Source: Lepidurus packardi
Lineage: Eukaryota > Arthropoda > Branchiopoda > Notostraca > Triopsidae
Reading direction: 5' to 3'
Assembly: GCA_023053545.1 (NCBI GenBank)
Contig: JAKZAN010000007.1
Location: forward strand, 9,920,001 to 9,984,000
DNA length: 64,000 nucleotides
A program made the translations under genes and the position numbers. A model generated the notes under the pieces. It was not told the origin of the DNA, made no database searches, and saw nothing but the letters and a program-made list of their open reading frames with translations. Shown piece after piece: positions 12,701 through 24,601 of this stretch; the stretch's first letter is position 1, and every line of letters begins with the position of its first letter.

Positions 12701-13396
12701 GCGCTTCAAGACCTGCTGACGTATCGCCTGCCACTAGTTTAAGCACAAAACCCAAGCCTATGGACTACGATTCGCGGTTATCGCATCTACAGGAACATTA
12801 CCAGAATGTTCTGGCCAAATTGCCCTTAGTTCAGGAGAAACTGGTTGAAAAGCGAGAAGAAAGCGAAGAGGAAAAGGAAGTCGTCGTCCGAAAGGTGGAG
12901 AAGAAGAAGACAAAGAGACGAGCGACGGTTGTCAAACCATTAAGAGGAAAGGTAACTTTTTTCTTTTTTTTTTTACGAGAGGATCTTTTCTAAAGCTTGT
13001 TCTATTTAAGGTTAAGAAACAGAAGAAGGAAGATAACAGCCAAGGAGAGACCTCTCAAGCTTCAAACCCGACAGACGCTCGACCTCCGCTTAAAAAACCC
13101 AAAATTGATAAGAAACCGGTGGAGATTGAGTCGTATGATTACAAACAAGCAGATTTTAGTGTTTTTGCCCAAAAACCACCTAGAGAGAATAACGGCGCTC
13201 CTAAACGCAAGAAGGTAACCCACTGTTTGTGGAAAATCCCACTATTTCCAAGGGAATTCCATTTTTAAGAAGTGTTTTAAGATTTAAAAATAAAAAAAAA
13301 AAATTATACAATTTTCTCATTTCATTTCAGAAGAATCGTCGTGGCGCGATGAGAGGCACAGGAAAGAGTATGACGTACGCTAATAAGAAATCCTAA
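9752..13396 (+). CDS. EXOSC10: Exosome component 10 / Rrp6 3'-5' exoribonuclease, 15 exons
   Basis: Nuclear exosome nuclease that trims rRNA, snoRNA and other nuclear RNAs. Exons: 9752-9802, 9892-10028, 10094-10205, 10282-10392, 10449-10823, 10907-11050, 11175-11365, 11436-11589, 11719-11867, 11968-12130, 12218-12370, 12503-12574, 12634-12951, 13011-13214, 13331-13396; all phases agree, 799 residues. An N-terminal PMC2NT-like region is followed by the DEDD-Y exonuclease: AIDLEHHSYRTFQG (D260, E262), VFHGADRDIEWLQRDLGLY (D318) and NHYAREDTHYLLYVFD (Y383, D387). An HRDC domain follows (RWRDRIGREEDESLGYVLP onward). The C-terminus is Lys-rich and nuclear-signal-like. All catalytic residues are present, so the enzyme should be active. 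The exon 11-12 junctions lie in a variable region and are the least certain. Confidence 0.95.
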
Positions 13397-13429
13397 TTGC
13401 GACAGAAAAAGGTATAAAGAAAGGCGGTT

Positions 13430-13435
13430 AATAAA
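13430..13435 (+). terminator. Polyadenylation signal of EXOSC10
   Basis: AATAAA lies 33 bp after the EXOSC10 stop codon. The converging legumain-like gene ends about 240 bp downstream on the other strand. Confidence 0.6.
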
Positions 13436-13670
13436 ATTAAATTGGGCGATTTTATCGAATCTTGGAACTTTTTATTTACAATCAATAAGTCATATATTTC
13501 TGACTATACATAAAATGTAGTGTGAGAAGGAGGGAGAGTTAAAGACGAAGAAAAAAAACACTAAATTCTTTTGGAATGGAAATTTTTCACACTTACATTG
13601 ATTTTTAACATTTTGTACATCATGCGCGTTTTTATTTCATTTTATTTTTATTTAACGTCCGTGGGAAGTT

Positions 13671-16600
13671 TCATCCCACGAGTAATCGAGGGGGAGGATC
13701 CGTATGACTGGAATGTTTGCTTAGCCAGATCTTGGTGGGGACGTATTGACAACCCATGAAGTGGGATTTGAGCTCTTGGTGAGTAAACGGCGGTAAAACG
13801 TCGCAAGGAGCGCCGAAAATGTTCACAGATTGCGTTCCGTTGAAACCGTCGTGTAACATGGGATGTGAGTTGACGATTCTGGGCAAAGATTCCTAAATTT
13901 GGGAGGAAATTTTGATTATTTTTAGATTTTCAAACGAAATTTTGGAGATTTTTTTTTTAGTTGTTGAGTTTTCTGATCGGTAGAATTTCTGTAATTCCTA
14001 TGTACCTCGCATTCCAAAAGTAGAAGCTTATACTTTTGGAATGCGAGGGATAAAAAATTTAGTTGAAGGTTTGTAAACTTACCTCGAAGACTCGGTTTAT
14101 GCAGGCGTGGCTATGATGGAAGGTTGACCAATGGTGGGTCGTTTCGGAATGGTACGAGTATTCCGTACTGGATCCACTACTGGCGACAATCACGTTGTTA
14201 TGTCTTCGTGAGCGAATCATAGCTTCGCTTAGGGTTCCCGAGTAGTTTTGGTCGGTGAGTACCAGTACTTGTCTCGCTGCACAGTCCTGGGTATCACGCA
14301 GAAATTCCCGTATGGTATAGACCTCTGTTTCGTCATACTAGAAAGCGATTGTCGAGTTGTAGTGCTTCATTTCTTAACTTTCATTTGAAAGTTTGAAGAA
14401 ATTTCAAAGACTTTCTTACCTCTCCATTGCCGTCAGCGTCCCATAGTAAGGTTGCACCATCAGATCTAGTGGGACTGTTCATATAAATGACTAAGGAATC
14501 CACGCAATGTGGTGTACCACACAAGGTACGAATGTGGTACCGCAGCGCCAGTTTCAGTGCAGTGGGGTACATGGGCGGTAATGGACCCGATCTCTGGGAA
14601 CCCACATCGTAGTCAATCTCAGCGTCATCTACATTTCATTGAATAAGTAATTCTATTCAGTCTTTACTCATAATATCAAGTTGGATTCAACGTTAAGTAA
14701 ATATCAATTTAATTATCGATAGTAGCTATTGATTCTTAGTAAGTTGATATGAACTTAATAAGAGTCGATAATAACTATCGATTCTTAATTCTCAAGTTGA
14801 TTTTAACTTAGACATCGATAATAACTATTGATTCTGAATTTAATGAGGATGTTTTGAGTTGGGTTCTACCTTTGCCTGAACGCACTCCGTTAGCAAAAAA
14901 TATCTTGATGTTGTGTTTGGCGAAACCGTTGTGCCTGAGCATCTTGTACATGGCAAGCACGTTTTGCAGCGGTCCCTCCCCACTCAGTTGGCGGTTCCAC
15001 CCGCCAGACAAGAGGACCGCCTGGTCACAGGTTTCGAACAAACGGCACCGCGTGCGGATCAGCTCATGGGTGGTATCGCACCGCTTGGTGTTGGTACTTA
15101 GCGGGTCACAGATCAGCTCGGCGGTTTCATTCTTGGACCGCAGCACCGGACAGGGCGCAAAACCGGCTATGTCGTTGCGGCACGCTAAGCGTTGTTCGTT
15201 CTGTTGAGGAGTGGAATGCGAAGGGTGAACCAGGGGTAAAAAGTCGATGTCGCAACGCTTAAGAGACGCTCCTTTACGCCGCCAGGTGGCTGAACGGCGT
15301 GACATGTAATTCGGGCAACGATTCTTGAAAACTTGCGTTAAACACTGCGCTTCTCCTACAAGACAAATAACTCTATTAATTCTCGAAAGTATTGCTTCTG
15401 GGGTTAGTCTGAGACTCCAATTCCATTTACAATAAACAGACAATCCGGTAAAAAAAAAAAAAACTTGGGATTGCAGGTTGAAACACCTTGGGAAAGTGTC
15501 CAACGTTCAAGTTGTCAAATCAGTGTTCAAACACCATGGAATCTTTGGAAACTCTAGCTCTGTCGGCATTGGGAGCTTCTCATTGAGTGACTTTTCCCCA
15601 GATTACTTTTCCCAGAACCACTTTTTGAATGTGTTCTCTGCGGACGGGCGGTTCTGCCGCTTTCTTGGAAATGAGCCGTGGTTAGTGTCAGGTGTTTAAC
15701 GAGATTGTTTCTTTGAAGTTGACCGGGGCTGAAAACGATTGGTTCCTGTTGACTTAACAAAGTGATTGCCGTCTGTCTTGATCTCTTAAACCCTGCGAAA
15801 GGCTTCCGAGAATGGACTTTTTATTTTATTTTTATTTTTTAGCCACTCCCCTGATGTCCTAACATCGGTTCGGATGACCTCGCTTAGAATAGAAGGCATC
15901 CGACAGAAGAGGAAAAAACTACTCGAGATAGGGATAAGCTTTTGGTGGTTTGGTGACGCCGTCTAGACGTGAGAGTTGTCAATTGCGTTGCTAATGGCAC
16001 GGGATAAAAAGGGGTTTCAATTGGGGTGCCACGCTCTTCCAGAGATAAAGGGTTTATGGGAATCGCTTGGCTTTTTGTGGTTTCCCTCCTTTTAAAATCA
16101 AGTTTACACTTTGGGAAGGAGGAACTTTTTAAAGGACTCCCCTGGCGGTTCAATTACTGGCCTGATCAAAGACTGCTAAATGGGGACATGGCAGCGAGCG
16201 GCGACTTCAAAGACGAGATCTTTGGCTCGTGGCAGCCTCTGGGCGACCCTTTCCTCCATCATAAAAAGAAGCGTAGGGAAAACCTCGTGGCTCACACAAC
16301 ATAACAAGGCAACTTCGACATCTATTAGCATACACATCTCGTCTTGGGCAAGCTCATTTGTGTAAATGACCCTCAGACTGCTTGGGGATTTCAAACAGAC
16401 ATTATCCAAGACTGGCACCCACTTGGGGGGAATTTTTTTCCCTAATTACCTAATGGACTGCCTCCAGTGGCGATACAACGCGCATCCGGTACTTGGTCGT
16501 CTAAAGCAAACACGTAAATCGTGTGACCAAACGCGGCTCCCGGAGTCGGATCCAACGCCAACCAGGCCGCGTGGGCGCCACTCCGGGTGAGTGCACCATC

Positions 16601-16957
16601 AGGCAGGACCGCGTGGAGCCGATGCGGTCCTGGCGGGGCCAAGTACAGCGTCATTTCACTGGGGATAGGGTTGACGGAAGCCGGGTGAAGGGGGGTCAGG
16701 CCGGTACCGTTTTCGACCGCATTGGCGTTCGCGTCGTGAGCTTGACTGCGGATGATCTTCAACGCCGTGTCCACCCAACGGATGATATCCGCCTGGTCCG
16801 TACTCGGGACGGGACTCTCGGGCAACTTGGCTTCGTTCTCGGGGGCGCACCACGTTCCCAGGTCATCGTCCATCGCGTCCAAGTCCAACGTCAACGGGAC
16901 AGAGCGCACCGTCAAGGTGCCCATCGACAAACCCAGAAGTACCCAAACCACGTACAT
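13671..16957 (-). CDS. Secreted legumain-like (peptidase C13 fold) protein lacking catalytic residues
   Basis: Exons (minus order): 16450-16957, 14870-15355, 14420-14628, 14083-14337, 13671-13892; phases 1, 1, 0, 0 agree, giving 559 residues. The start is MYVVWVLLGLSMG, a signal peptide. The N-terminal about 270 residues are unrecognised. From about residue 280 the order resembles legumain: AVLLSGGWNRQL (first core strand), LAMYKMLRHNGF with IKIFFANG (second), SLVIYMNSPTRSDG (about 377-389) and QVLVLTDQNYSGTLSEAM (about 424-440). In active legumains the last two segments carry the catalytic His (SDHG) and Cys (EACESGS); here they read YMNSPT and TDQNYSG, so both are absent. I infer a non-enzymatic C13-like protein. 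The link to C13 rests on pattern only; another caspase-like fold family is possible. Intron 1 (1.1 kb) is unusually long and its junction rests on phase match. Confidence 0.6.
14005..14048. repeat. 18-bp perfect inverted repeat flanked by TA (mini-MITE-like)
   Basis: Arms CCTCGCATTCCAAAAGTA at 14005-14022 and its exact reverse complement at 14031-14048, with an 8-bp loop. It sits in intron 4 of the legumain-like gene, with TA close outside each arm. It could be a Tc1/mariner-type remnant or a hairpin in the intron RNA. Confidence 0.7.
14690..14840. repeat. Imperfect short repeats in an intron of the legumain-like gene
   Basis: ATCGATAATAACTATTGATTCT-like units recur three times with partial internal palindromes, within the intron between exons 2 and 3. 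Likely simple expansion. Confidence 0.6.
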
Positions 16958-17184
16958 GATCTTGGTCTGGCTTGAATCTGTTGATCTGTTGAAATTGTGG
17001 AGTTTCTCGTCAGGCAGGGTACGTATTCTAGCTACCTCCTGGATGGAATGCCACGACACGATCCTACACGACACTGTCACTTCCGCGTGCACATGACAGT
17101 TTGAGAGAAGGGAATGAATGAACTGAAGAGGTGCGTCGGCGAAGATGTGGGACCGAAGACTAATGCGTTTGCTTCACCTGAGAG

Positions 17185-17195
17185 AACTTTTATAG
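17185..17195 (-). promoter_or_regulatory. Candidate TATA box of the legumain-like gene
   Basis: On the minus strand the sequence reads CTATAAAAGTT, about 230 bp upstream of the chosen ATG, which would leave a 5' UTR of roughly 200 bp. A second TATATA-like site lies near 17311. Confidence 0.4.
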
Positions 17196-17199
17196 CGGC

Positions 17200-20100
17200 A
17201 GTCGTGTCGTCCCACAGGTAAAATTGTGTGGCAAGCTGGTCTCTCTTGGAAGGAAGACCCCTTGGATCGGAGTAGTTGAAGAGTGCCAACATTGGAGGGA
17301 GAGAGCGCCCAGTATATACCCCCGCATCCTTCATCCTCTCCATCGTGGAAGAGTCCAGCAGGCGGCGCCTTCTCCTACCCATTCTATCCGCAATGCAAAC
17401 AAAAGCTACTCGCCAATAATCACCGGAACGCCCAACTTGGGACTTCAAAGACCATGCCGCCTATAGAAGGAATGGGCCTTGCCAAGTGCAAGAGATTGCC
17501 CGCGCCTCTTAAAAAACGATTCACAGATCTTTTTACCCGGGCTTAGATGTATTTAAACGAGACAGGGAAGGAGAAAGAGAGAGGAAGAAAAGGGAAAAAA
17601 ATAGAGAAAAGAATAAGTTTGAGGACAATCGTGCCGCGCAAATCCCTCTGATTTGATCGTACTACATGCGTTCCAAAAGTCCTCCTTTGATGGTTAGATC
17701 TATGTAGCCGTCTCTCCTTTTGGAATGAGGTGCTACATGCATAGCGTAGCGACTCTTAAGGTGGACGGGGGTGTTGTTCTCAATGACCGCCCTTACTCGG
17801 CAAGCTCTGACACTGGAAACCCTTGAAACAGGGAAGGATCATCAGGAAGACTCTCGAGTAACAGCTGACAAGCGCGGAATGGCACATCAAAGGTGACATT
17901 GTGGTGTCAAAGCGACTCTAAGCCCAGAGCAAAGAGGCACTAGAGAGAAAAGAGACACAAAAAAGTGAGCCAGCTTTTGTTGTCCCGTTTCCGTTGCTGA
18001 ATCTAATGCGGTTCATCCACGCGTTGAGATCAACTAAAGAACTGTTTCCCTGCAATGCTCCTAGTTCAAATAAAAAAAAAAAAAAAAACATGAACTAAGC
18101 TAGAATAAAGTCACAGAATTTCATAACTTTAAGTGTTTCGTATCTGGAAATCTTGGCTCCCACTGTGGTAGCTTGGAATTTTCATAGTTGAGTTTGGTTT
18201 GGTAGAGATTGGAGACGATTTTCATTGTTGAGCGTTCTGGGAGATGGGAGAGAATGTTCATTGTTGACTTGGTGGAGGGAAGCTCGCAAGGGATATAGGT
18301 GAGGTGAGGAATGGGGGAAAGGGAAAAGGAAATTAAAGTTGATGTTGTATACCGTTTGGCATATAGGTCTATGTATTAGATGAATTTGTGTGTGTCGGCG
18401 AGTTCAAAGTGGTTTTGTGTCGTAGGGCGGTGCCAGCGGGACGTCTGCCTGTTTTCAATGATCCCCACGCGACCTCAAAAGAGCCGACAGTTTAGCCCCG
18501 CCCCCACCACCCACTCGTTGACTGATTTTCCCTACCTTTTGAATCTTCCTCGAAGCTCTTTTCCATATGCGTGTTGTCCGACGTGTGTATTGCATCGTAT
18601 TGTATGTTAGGAGCCAATTTTGAATGCGAAAAACAGCGCGAATGAAAAAATAACTCACATTCAGTACTTGTTTGGGATACAGATTCTGAGCCATGTGCTG
18701 CGCAAAAAAGCACAATGGGAAAGAGATTCGTGAACAATGCTTTAAGAAGCAATTAGAGGCCAAAAGAAACGCATAAGGAGAAAAAGATGGATAAAGGATC
18801 TGAGCGTGCCGTCTAGTAGTACTTCCACGGCGTGTACTTGTTTCCCAAATGGATGGGTATACATTAGCGAGATTATGATAGGGCGGCTTTTTCCTTTTTA
18901 AGTTTCACAAAAGGTAAAGGCGGCTAATTCAGCAGAGGCCAACAGCCCAGCATTACCTCAATGACTTCATCAGCATCTTAAAACCGTTTGCCGTGACGAC
19001 ATTAATGGTCATGGTCGTCATGGTAGATACCCTTCAACTTCGTATTGTGCAAGAAAACATGTCCTGGTACCATAATGTATCATATATAAATATATAAATG
19101 TATGAATATTAAAAATGAAATGAAATGGTATACAATTTCATTTAATTTGAATTTATTTTTGCATGTTTTGTATTTATTGTATTATTGCATGTTTAATCAT
19201 TTAATTGTATCATTTAATTGCTTTCGAAATCTCCGTTAATTAGTTTAATGCAATTTCATTTCATGGAATTGTATGTAATTTTGTTAACTAGTGTGCAGGC
19301 TTGAAGGCCTGTTGCCATTGACTTTAATTGCGTATTTAGAAGTGTATTTCATTTAAGTTTAGAACATTGGCAAAGGTATCAAGAGTTTGAAGGTGCGCCA
19401 TTATTGGCTTGGAAAGGTGGGAATTTTTTGGCGAATGTGCAAAGTTTAAGCAATTATTTAGTGCCATCCCCTGTAATTCAATTAGGATAATGGGCAGGGT
19501 CGGCATGGCAATGAAAGGGGACGTAGATTTTTACGGACAGAACAACCCAAGGGCGATTTACCGAGGCGCACTTCAAAGGACGCCGCCGTGCTCTTTGGGC
19601 TTCCCGTGTTTTCTCTCTTCATCTTCCCCCCCTTCTTACCTTCGAGTCCCGTCCACCTGGTTCATACATATAATGCATGTATATTTTCACCCTTTTTTCT
19701 TTCTTTTTTTGGGGTACAATGTGTTTTGTGGGACAGGTAACACAGTAGCCAACACGATTTATTCACTCCTGTCACTTTTTTTGGTATAAATCCCTTATTT
19801 TGTCTTATTTTCGAGCCTTTTTGCATGTACATGTACGTCAATTGGCGTCCTTTCCCCTAGCTTGATAGTTATAGTTTGGCCTATATAAACTTGGCAATAT
19901 CGAACTTTTGGGGGAGTTTTACTGGGGCAACTAGTCCATTCTACTCAAGAAATGTGATTTAGATTGTTGAGCAGATAAGGTAGGTTCTTGGTTTCCATGC
20001 TGTGCGGTGCTTGTAACAATAATGAGATGTAATTTAGGATAAGATGCGGTCGCTAGAGTCGGTAGTACTGGGGGACTTGGGTTATTGAGGTCGTGAGAAA

Positions 20101-20888
20101 GCTGGTTTTCTGGTTCGAAAGTAAGAAAAACTCCTCGTATGTTATTGCTTTTGATTTAGAGTACTGAGTTCCTCTGCATTTCCTATAAAATCTTATTACA
20201 ATCTTATTCTTACAATCTTACATTCTTATTACATCTTTATTATAAAATCTATTTACTTGATTAAAATGGGAATCAATGTTTGCATTAATGCAAGATTGTC
20301 TAAAGAGGACAATTGCAGGACAATTATATATTAATTGTAGTAATTGACAATTATATATTAATTATATATTAATTGTAGGACATAGTAGGACAATTGTCGT
20401 ATATGGGCCTACTATGATACTTCCTGATACGCTGATATTCTTCGTCTAGTCATATACAGTTAGTATTTAGAGAAGAATTAAGGTATTTTTTTGAAAATAT
20501 AGTCAGCAGCGAAAAGTAACGGAAAAGAGGAGGAGTTTATGGAAGGGATTTACCCTTACTTGTCATTAAGTTTACTCTAAAGCGGGATTTACATTTCTCA
20601 TCTTAAAAACTGGGTAAAACGTAACCACTTATTTCGCGTTCATTTTTAGTACAAAGAAGAAGAATTTATTTTTATTCTTTTTTTTCTTTGTGTTAAACCT
20701 GAAAACTAGGAAAAGGGGAGGAGCTGGGGGCGGGGTTAAGATTGTTATTGTTGTGCCACCTGAAGGACGTGAAGCGCTGTTGCGTGTATTGTATTCTATG
20801 GTTTAAACTCTTTCAGTTTCAACTCCATGGTTGTGAAATAAAGCAAGAATCCGTTATTTAAGTGAATTCAAATACAAAGCAAGTTATA
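17200..20888. other. 3.7 kb without a recognised gene
   Basis: Contains a poly-A tract (near 18070), purine-rich runs (17555-17620), AT-rich stretches (19080-19260, 20200-20400) and an imperfect inverted repeat around CATTCCAAAAG (17661-17745). Open frames such as 19409-19789 have no splice context or family pattern and are judged chance. Confidence 0.5.
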
Positions 20889-23800
20889 ATGAGTTGGAAA
20901 GAAGCTATTCAGCACGCTACAGACTTGGCTAAACGTGCGGTAAATTACGACACCGAAGGCAAATCAGAAGCTGCTTCTTATTTCTATTTGGAAGCTGCTG
21001 GAGCTCTGGAAGAATTAGCCTCAACTGGTCATAAACTACCCCCTGGTATCTTTCACAAAGTGAGCGAGTATAGAAAACGCGCTGATATCCTCAAAAAATC
21101 CAGTAAGATTCCTAAATCAAACGTTCGTTATTCCAGAAAATGGACCATTTTTAGCTCAAACACTGTATTCTTTATGTATTCACAGGCGAAAGCTGCGTTA
21201 ACCCAGTCTCTCTCCTTACAAGCCAACAACAAGATGTCGAAAGAGCCAAATTCCTGCTGGTCCAAGCGTTGGGAGCTGATGAAAGTGGCAAAGTGGACGA
21301 AGCCGTCCAAATGTACATCGATGCTGTTGAACTCTGTCGCGAAGCGGTAAAGTACACCCTTTCAAATGCCCAATATTTCTAATTGCAACGCAATATAGCC
21401 TAAATCGCATTAATCTTCATAATTTCATCAACTCCCTTCAAAACTGAAAGCCTTTTCGCTAGAACGAAGTTAATGTTATGAAATAACGTTTGGAAACCGT
21501 TTAGATGAAGAGTACGAGCAAAACGGAACAGAAAGAGACGCATGACAAGCTCACAAGCATCGCTTTAAAAGCGTTGGATCGTGCTGAAGCCCTCAAAGGT
21601 GTCCAACCCCCTAGTCGATCCCAAACTACCCTCACAGCAGGTGAAATTCCTCTATTTTTAAACAGATAAAGAGTCAAATTGTTCTTTATTAGGTCCTAAC
21701 ATCGTTGAACCCATGTCGCAATTGAAAGTAAGCGGCGCCAGTACTTATACTGCCGAAGAAAAGAGCGTGCTCGCTGCCACGTCCTTAATTAACGGCCGCC
21801 AGTATTTGCCGTTCATGAAAGGCGACTTGCAAGAGCGTTTTGCCTTTCCGTTACCTTTCACGGACAAGCATGGCACGCTCGCCTTGTCTCCTAAGCAGCG
21901 AAGCAACTTTGATCGCTGGGCCCGGCCACAAGACATTTGCCCGGAGCCGAAGATCATCGAATCGGTCGATTGTTTCCATATCAAGCAAACGATAGTCTCT
22001 GACTGCTCTTTCGTCGCTTCCTTGGCGGTCGCAGCTCAATATGAACGCACTTTCAAGAAAAGACTCATTACCAAGATCATTTTCCCCCAGAACAAGAAAG
22101 GCGATCCGGTGTATAACCCATGCGGAAAATTTATGGTCAAGCTCAACTTAAATGGCATTCCACGGAAAGTTATCATCGATGATTTGCTCCCTGTGGGCAA
22201 ATCTGGCGAGTTACTCTGCTCTTATTCTTCCAATAAAGGAGAATTATGGGTTTCCTTATTGGAAAAGGCGTATTTGAAGGTCATGGGTGGCTATGACTTT
22301 CCTGGTTCCAATTCGGTAATTATCTAATAATTTACTCCTATTTTAATCATTTAATTAATGAAAAAAAAAATTTTTTTTCCATTTTTAATTTCATATTCTA
22401 TTATTATTAATGATTCATTATTTATATATTATTTATATTATTATTTATATATTATTAATTAGTAATTAGTAATTAATTAGTCATATAATTATTATTATTA
22501 ATTATTATTTTTATTATTATTATTTTTTTAATATTTATTAATTTTTATTAATCATTATTATTAATTAGTAATATAATATTTTGCATTTTCTTTATTTTAT
22601 ATAGAATATCGATCTGCATGCGTTAACGGGTTGGATCCCGGAAAGAATCGCGATTCGATCGAAAGATCCTGAATTTGACACGGATAAAATTTTCCGGAAA
22701 TTGTTTGATCGATTCCATAAAGGCGATGTGCTAATTACGGTCGCTACTGGGGAATTAAGCGAAGTGCAAGCCGATAGAGCCGGTTTGGTGCCAACGCATG
22801 CGTATGCGTTGTTGAATATTCAAGAAATTAAGGTCATTTTCTTTCAGAAATTTTGGTATTATTTTTAGAATTTTAATACTTTTTTTTTTGCGGTTTGTCT
22901 CTTTAGGGGGTGAGATTGTTCATGTTGAAGAATCCCTGGTCGCACTTGCGTTGGAGAGGGAATTATTCCGAGTTGGATTCGGGTCATTGGACAGAGGAAT
23001 TAAAGAAACGGTTAAATTATGATCCGAAAAGTGCGGCTGCATTCGATAATGGGATCTTTTGGATCGATTACGAGAGTTTGTGCCAATTCTTCGATGTTTT
23101 TTACTTGAATTGGAACCCCGCCTTATTCTCGCACACCTTCTGCATCCATTCGTAAGGATTCTTAAGAATTTCTTGCCATTTTTCGATTAAATTCAAATAA
23201 TAAAGGAAAATAAATTAAAAGTCAATCAAAATTCTACCAATAAAAATGTTGAAGAATCCCTGTTGTATAATTAGGTATAATTTTTGGATTTTTGTTTTAG
23301 AGTTTGGCAAGCTGGGACGGGTCCCGTTAGAGATATGTACAACATTGGCGAAAATCCGCAGTATTCTTTGGAAGTGGAGAAATCCCAAGGAGCTGCTGTA
23401 TGGATTCTGTTAACGAGGCACATAACAGAAATTGAGGATTTCCGGGAGAATAAGGAGTACATTACTGTGGTGGTGTATAAAAGTGGGAAGAAAGTTTATT
23501 ATCCATGTAGGTTATTTTTTACAATTTTTTTTAAAAAAATTTTACGATTTTTTCTTTATAGTTTTTAAAATTCTATAAAATTAACGTAATTAATGGGAAG
23601 TATCTTCTTTAGATGACCCTCCTCCGTTTGTGGACGGAGTTCGCATTAATAGTCCGCATTACTTATGCAAATTGGTCCTGAATTCAGAAAGTTCATCCAA
23701 ATTCACTTTAGTCATTTCCCAATACGAAAAGATGAACACTATTTATTACTCCCTGCGAGTGTATGCAACCTGTCCGTTTCGGTTGAACAAATTACAGGTG

Positions 23801-24490
23801 CCTTATAAGTACAAAACTGAGGTAAGTGCTTTAAAAAATCAAAATAAAAAAATCACGATGAAATAATTTAAAGCAGAATAGTTTATAATATTTTATATTA
23901 TACTAATTTTTATCATTTTATTTTGTATTAGAATATTATTTATAATATTTTTTATGAACGCTTAGAATGATTTTAACTTTCTTATTTCATTAGCTAACTT
24001 GTTTTTAGTAAATTATATTGAGTGTATTTTTCGGTATTTAGAAGAAGGATGGATCGTGGCAGGGAATTACTGCAGGCGGATGTGGAAATTATCCGGCTAC
24101 TTATATAAATAACCCCCAATATCAGTTAACTTTGGAAAAGAAAAGCGATTTGCTGATTGAACTCAAAGGACCGAAGCAGTACCAAGTGGGCTTTGATATT
24201 CTATGCATTTCCACTAATGGAGCACCTCAGTTATTCGCTAAGAAATCCTCTGGGGCGTACCGGTAACTAATTTGGCAGAATTAATTCATTCAAATTTTCT
24301 TTTCAAAAAAAGAATATAATATTTTAATGGAATTTTTATTTTTTGAAGATCTGGGTTTGTTATTATGGAATTGGAGAATGTGCCTGCGGGTATTTACCGC
24401 GTCATTCCGTCCACTTTTAGCCCTGGACAAGAAAGTCCGTTTTTCCTGACCGTGCAATCGACAAATGCGTTTCAATTGACAAAGTTATAA
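20889..24490 (+). CDS. CAPN7: Calpain-7, cysteine protease with two MIT domains, 10 exons
   Basis: An atypical calpain (PalB-like) that binds ESCRT-III proteins through MIT domains. Exons: 20889-21102, 21186-21346, 21505-21640, 21693-22315, 22605-22832, 22907-23151, 23301-23506, 23613-23821, 24042-24262, 24349-24490; all phases agree, 794 residues, close to human CAPN7 (813, from memory). Two MIT helices bundles: residues 1-70 ([18 protein letters not shown]) and about 89-125 ([20 protein letters not shown]). The protease core has Cys275 ([12 protein letters not shown]), His443 ([10 protein letters not shown]) and Asn463 ([10 protein letters not shown]), so the triad is complete. Two C2-like/domain III segments follow (from about 535 to the end, with [13 protein letters not shown] and [16 protein letters not shown]). 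No EF-hands are seen, as in the family. The start is the ATG directly before the MIT domain. Confidence 0.96.
22330..22604. repeat. AT-rich simple sequence in calpain-7 intron 4
   Basis: Almost entirely A and T, built of TTATTATTATTAATTAG-like units. No coding content. Confidence 0.85.
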
Positions 24491-24595
24491 ACACTTTCCT
24501 GATTTTTTCAGTGATAAACTATGACATCGATGTATGTAAAGCTGAATGAAATTCGCAGTTGAGTTTTAAGCTCGAAAAAATGTGTGCCGATACCT

Positions 24596-24601
24596 AATAA
24601 A
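24596..24601 (+). terminator. Polyadenylation signal of calpain-7
   Basis: AATAAA located 106 bp after the calpain-7 stop codon. Confidence 0.55.

Noticed and set aside
17661-17745. Possible MITE around CATTCCAAAAG
   Set aside because: Arms match only over 11-12 bp with a shifted flank; too weak to list as an element.
18455-18763. Overlapping 102- and 86-codon minus-strand frames
   Set aside because: Two overlapping frames in the same place without family pattern; chance.
19409-19789. 126-codon plus-strand frame
   Set aside because: No recognisable domain, no exon partner and low-complexity surroundings.
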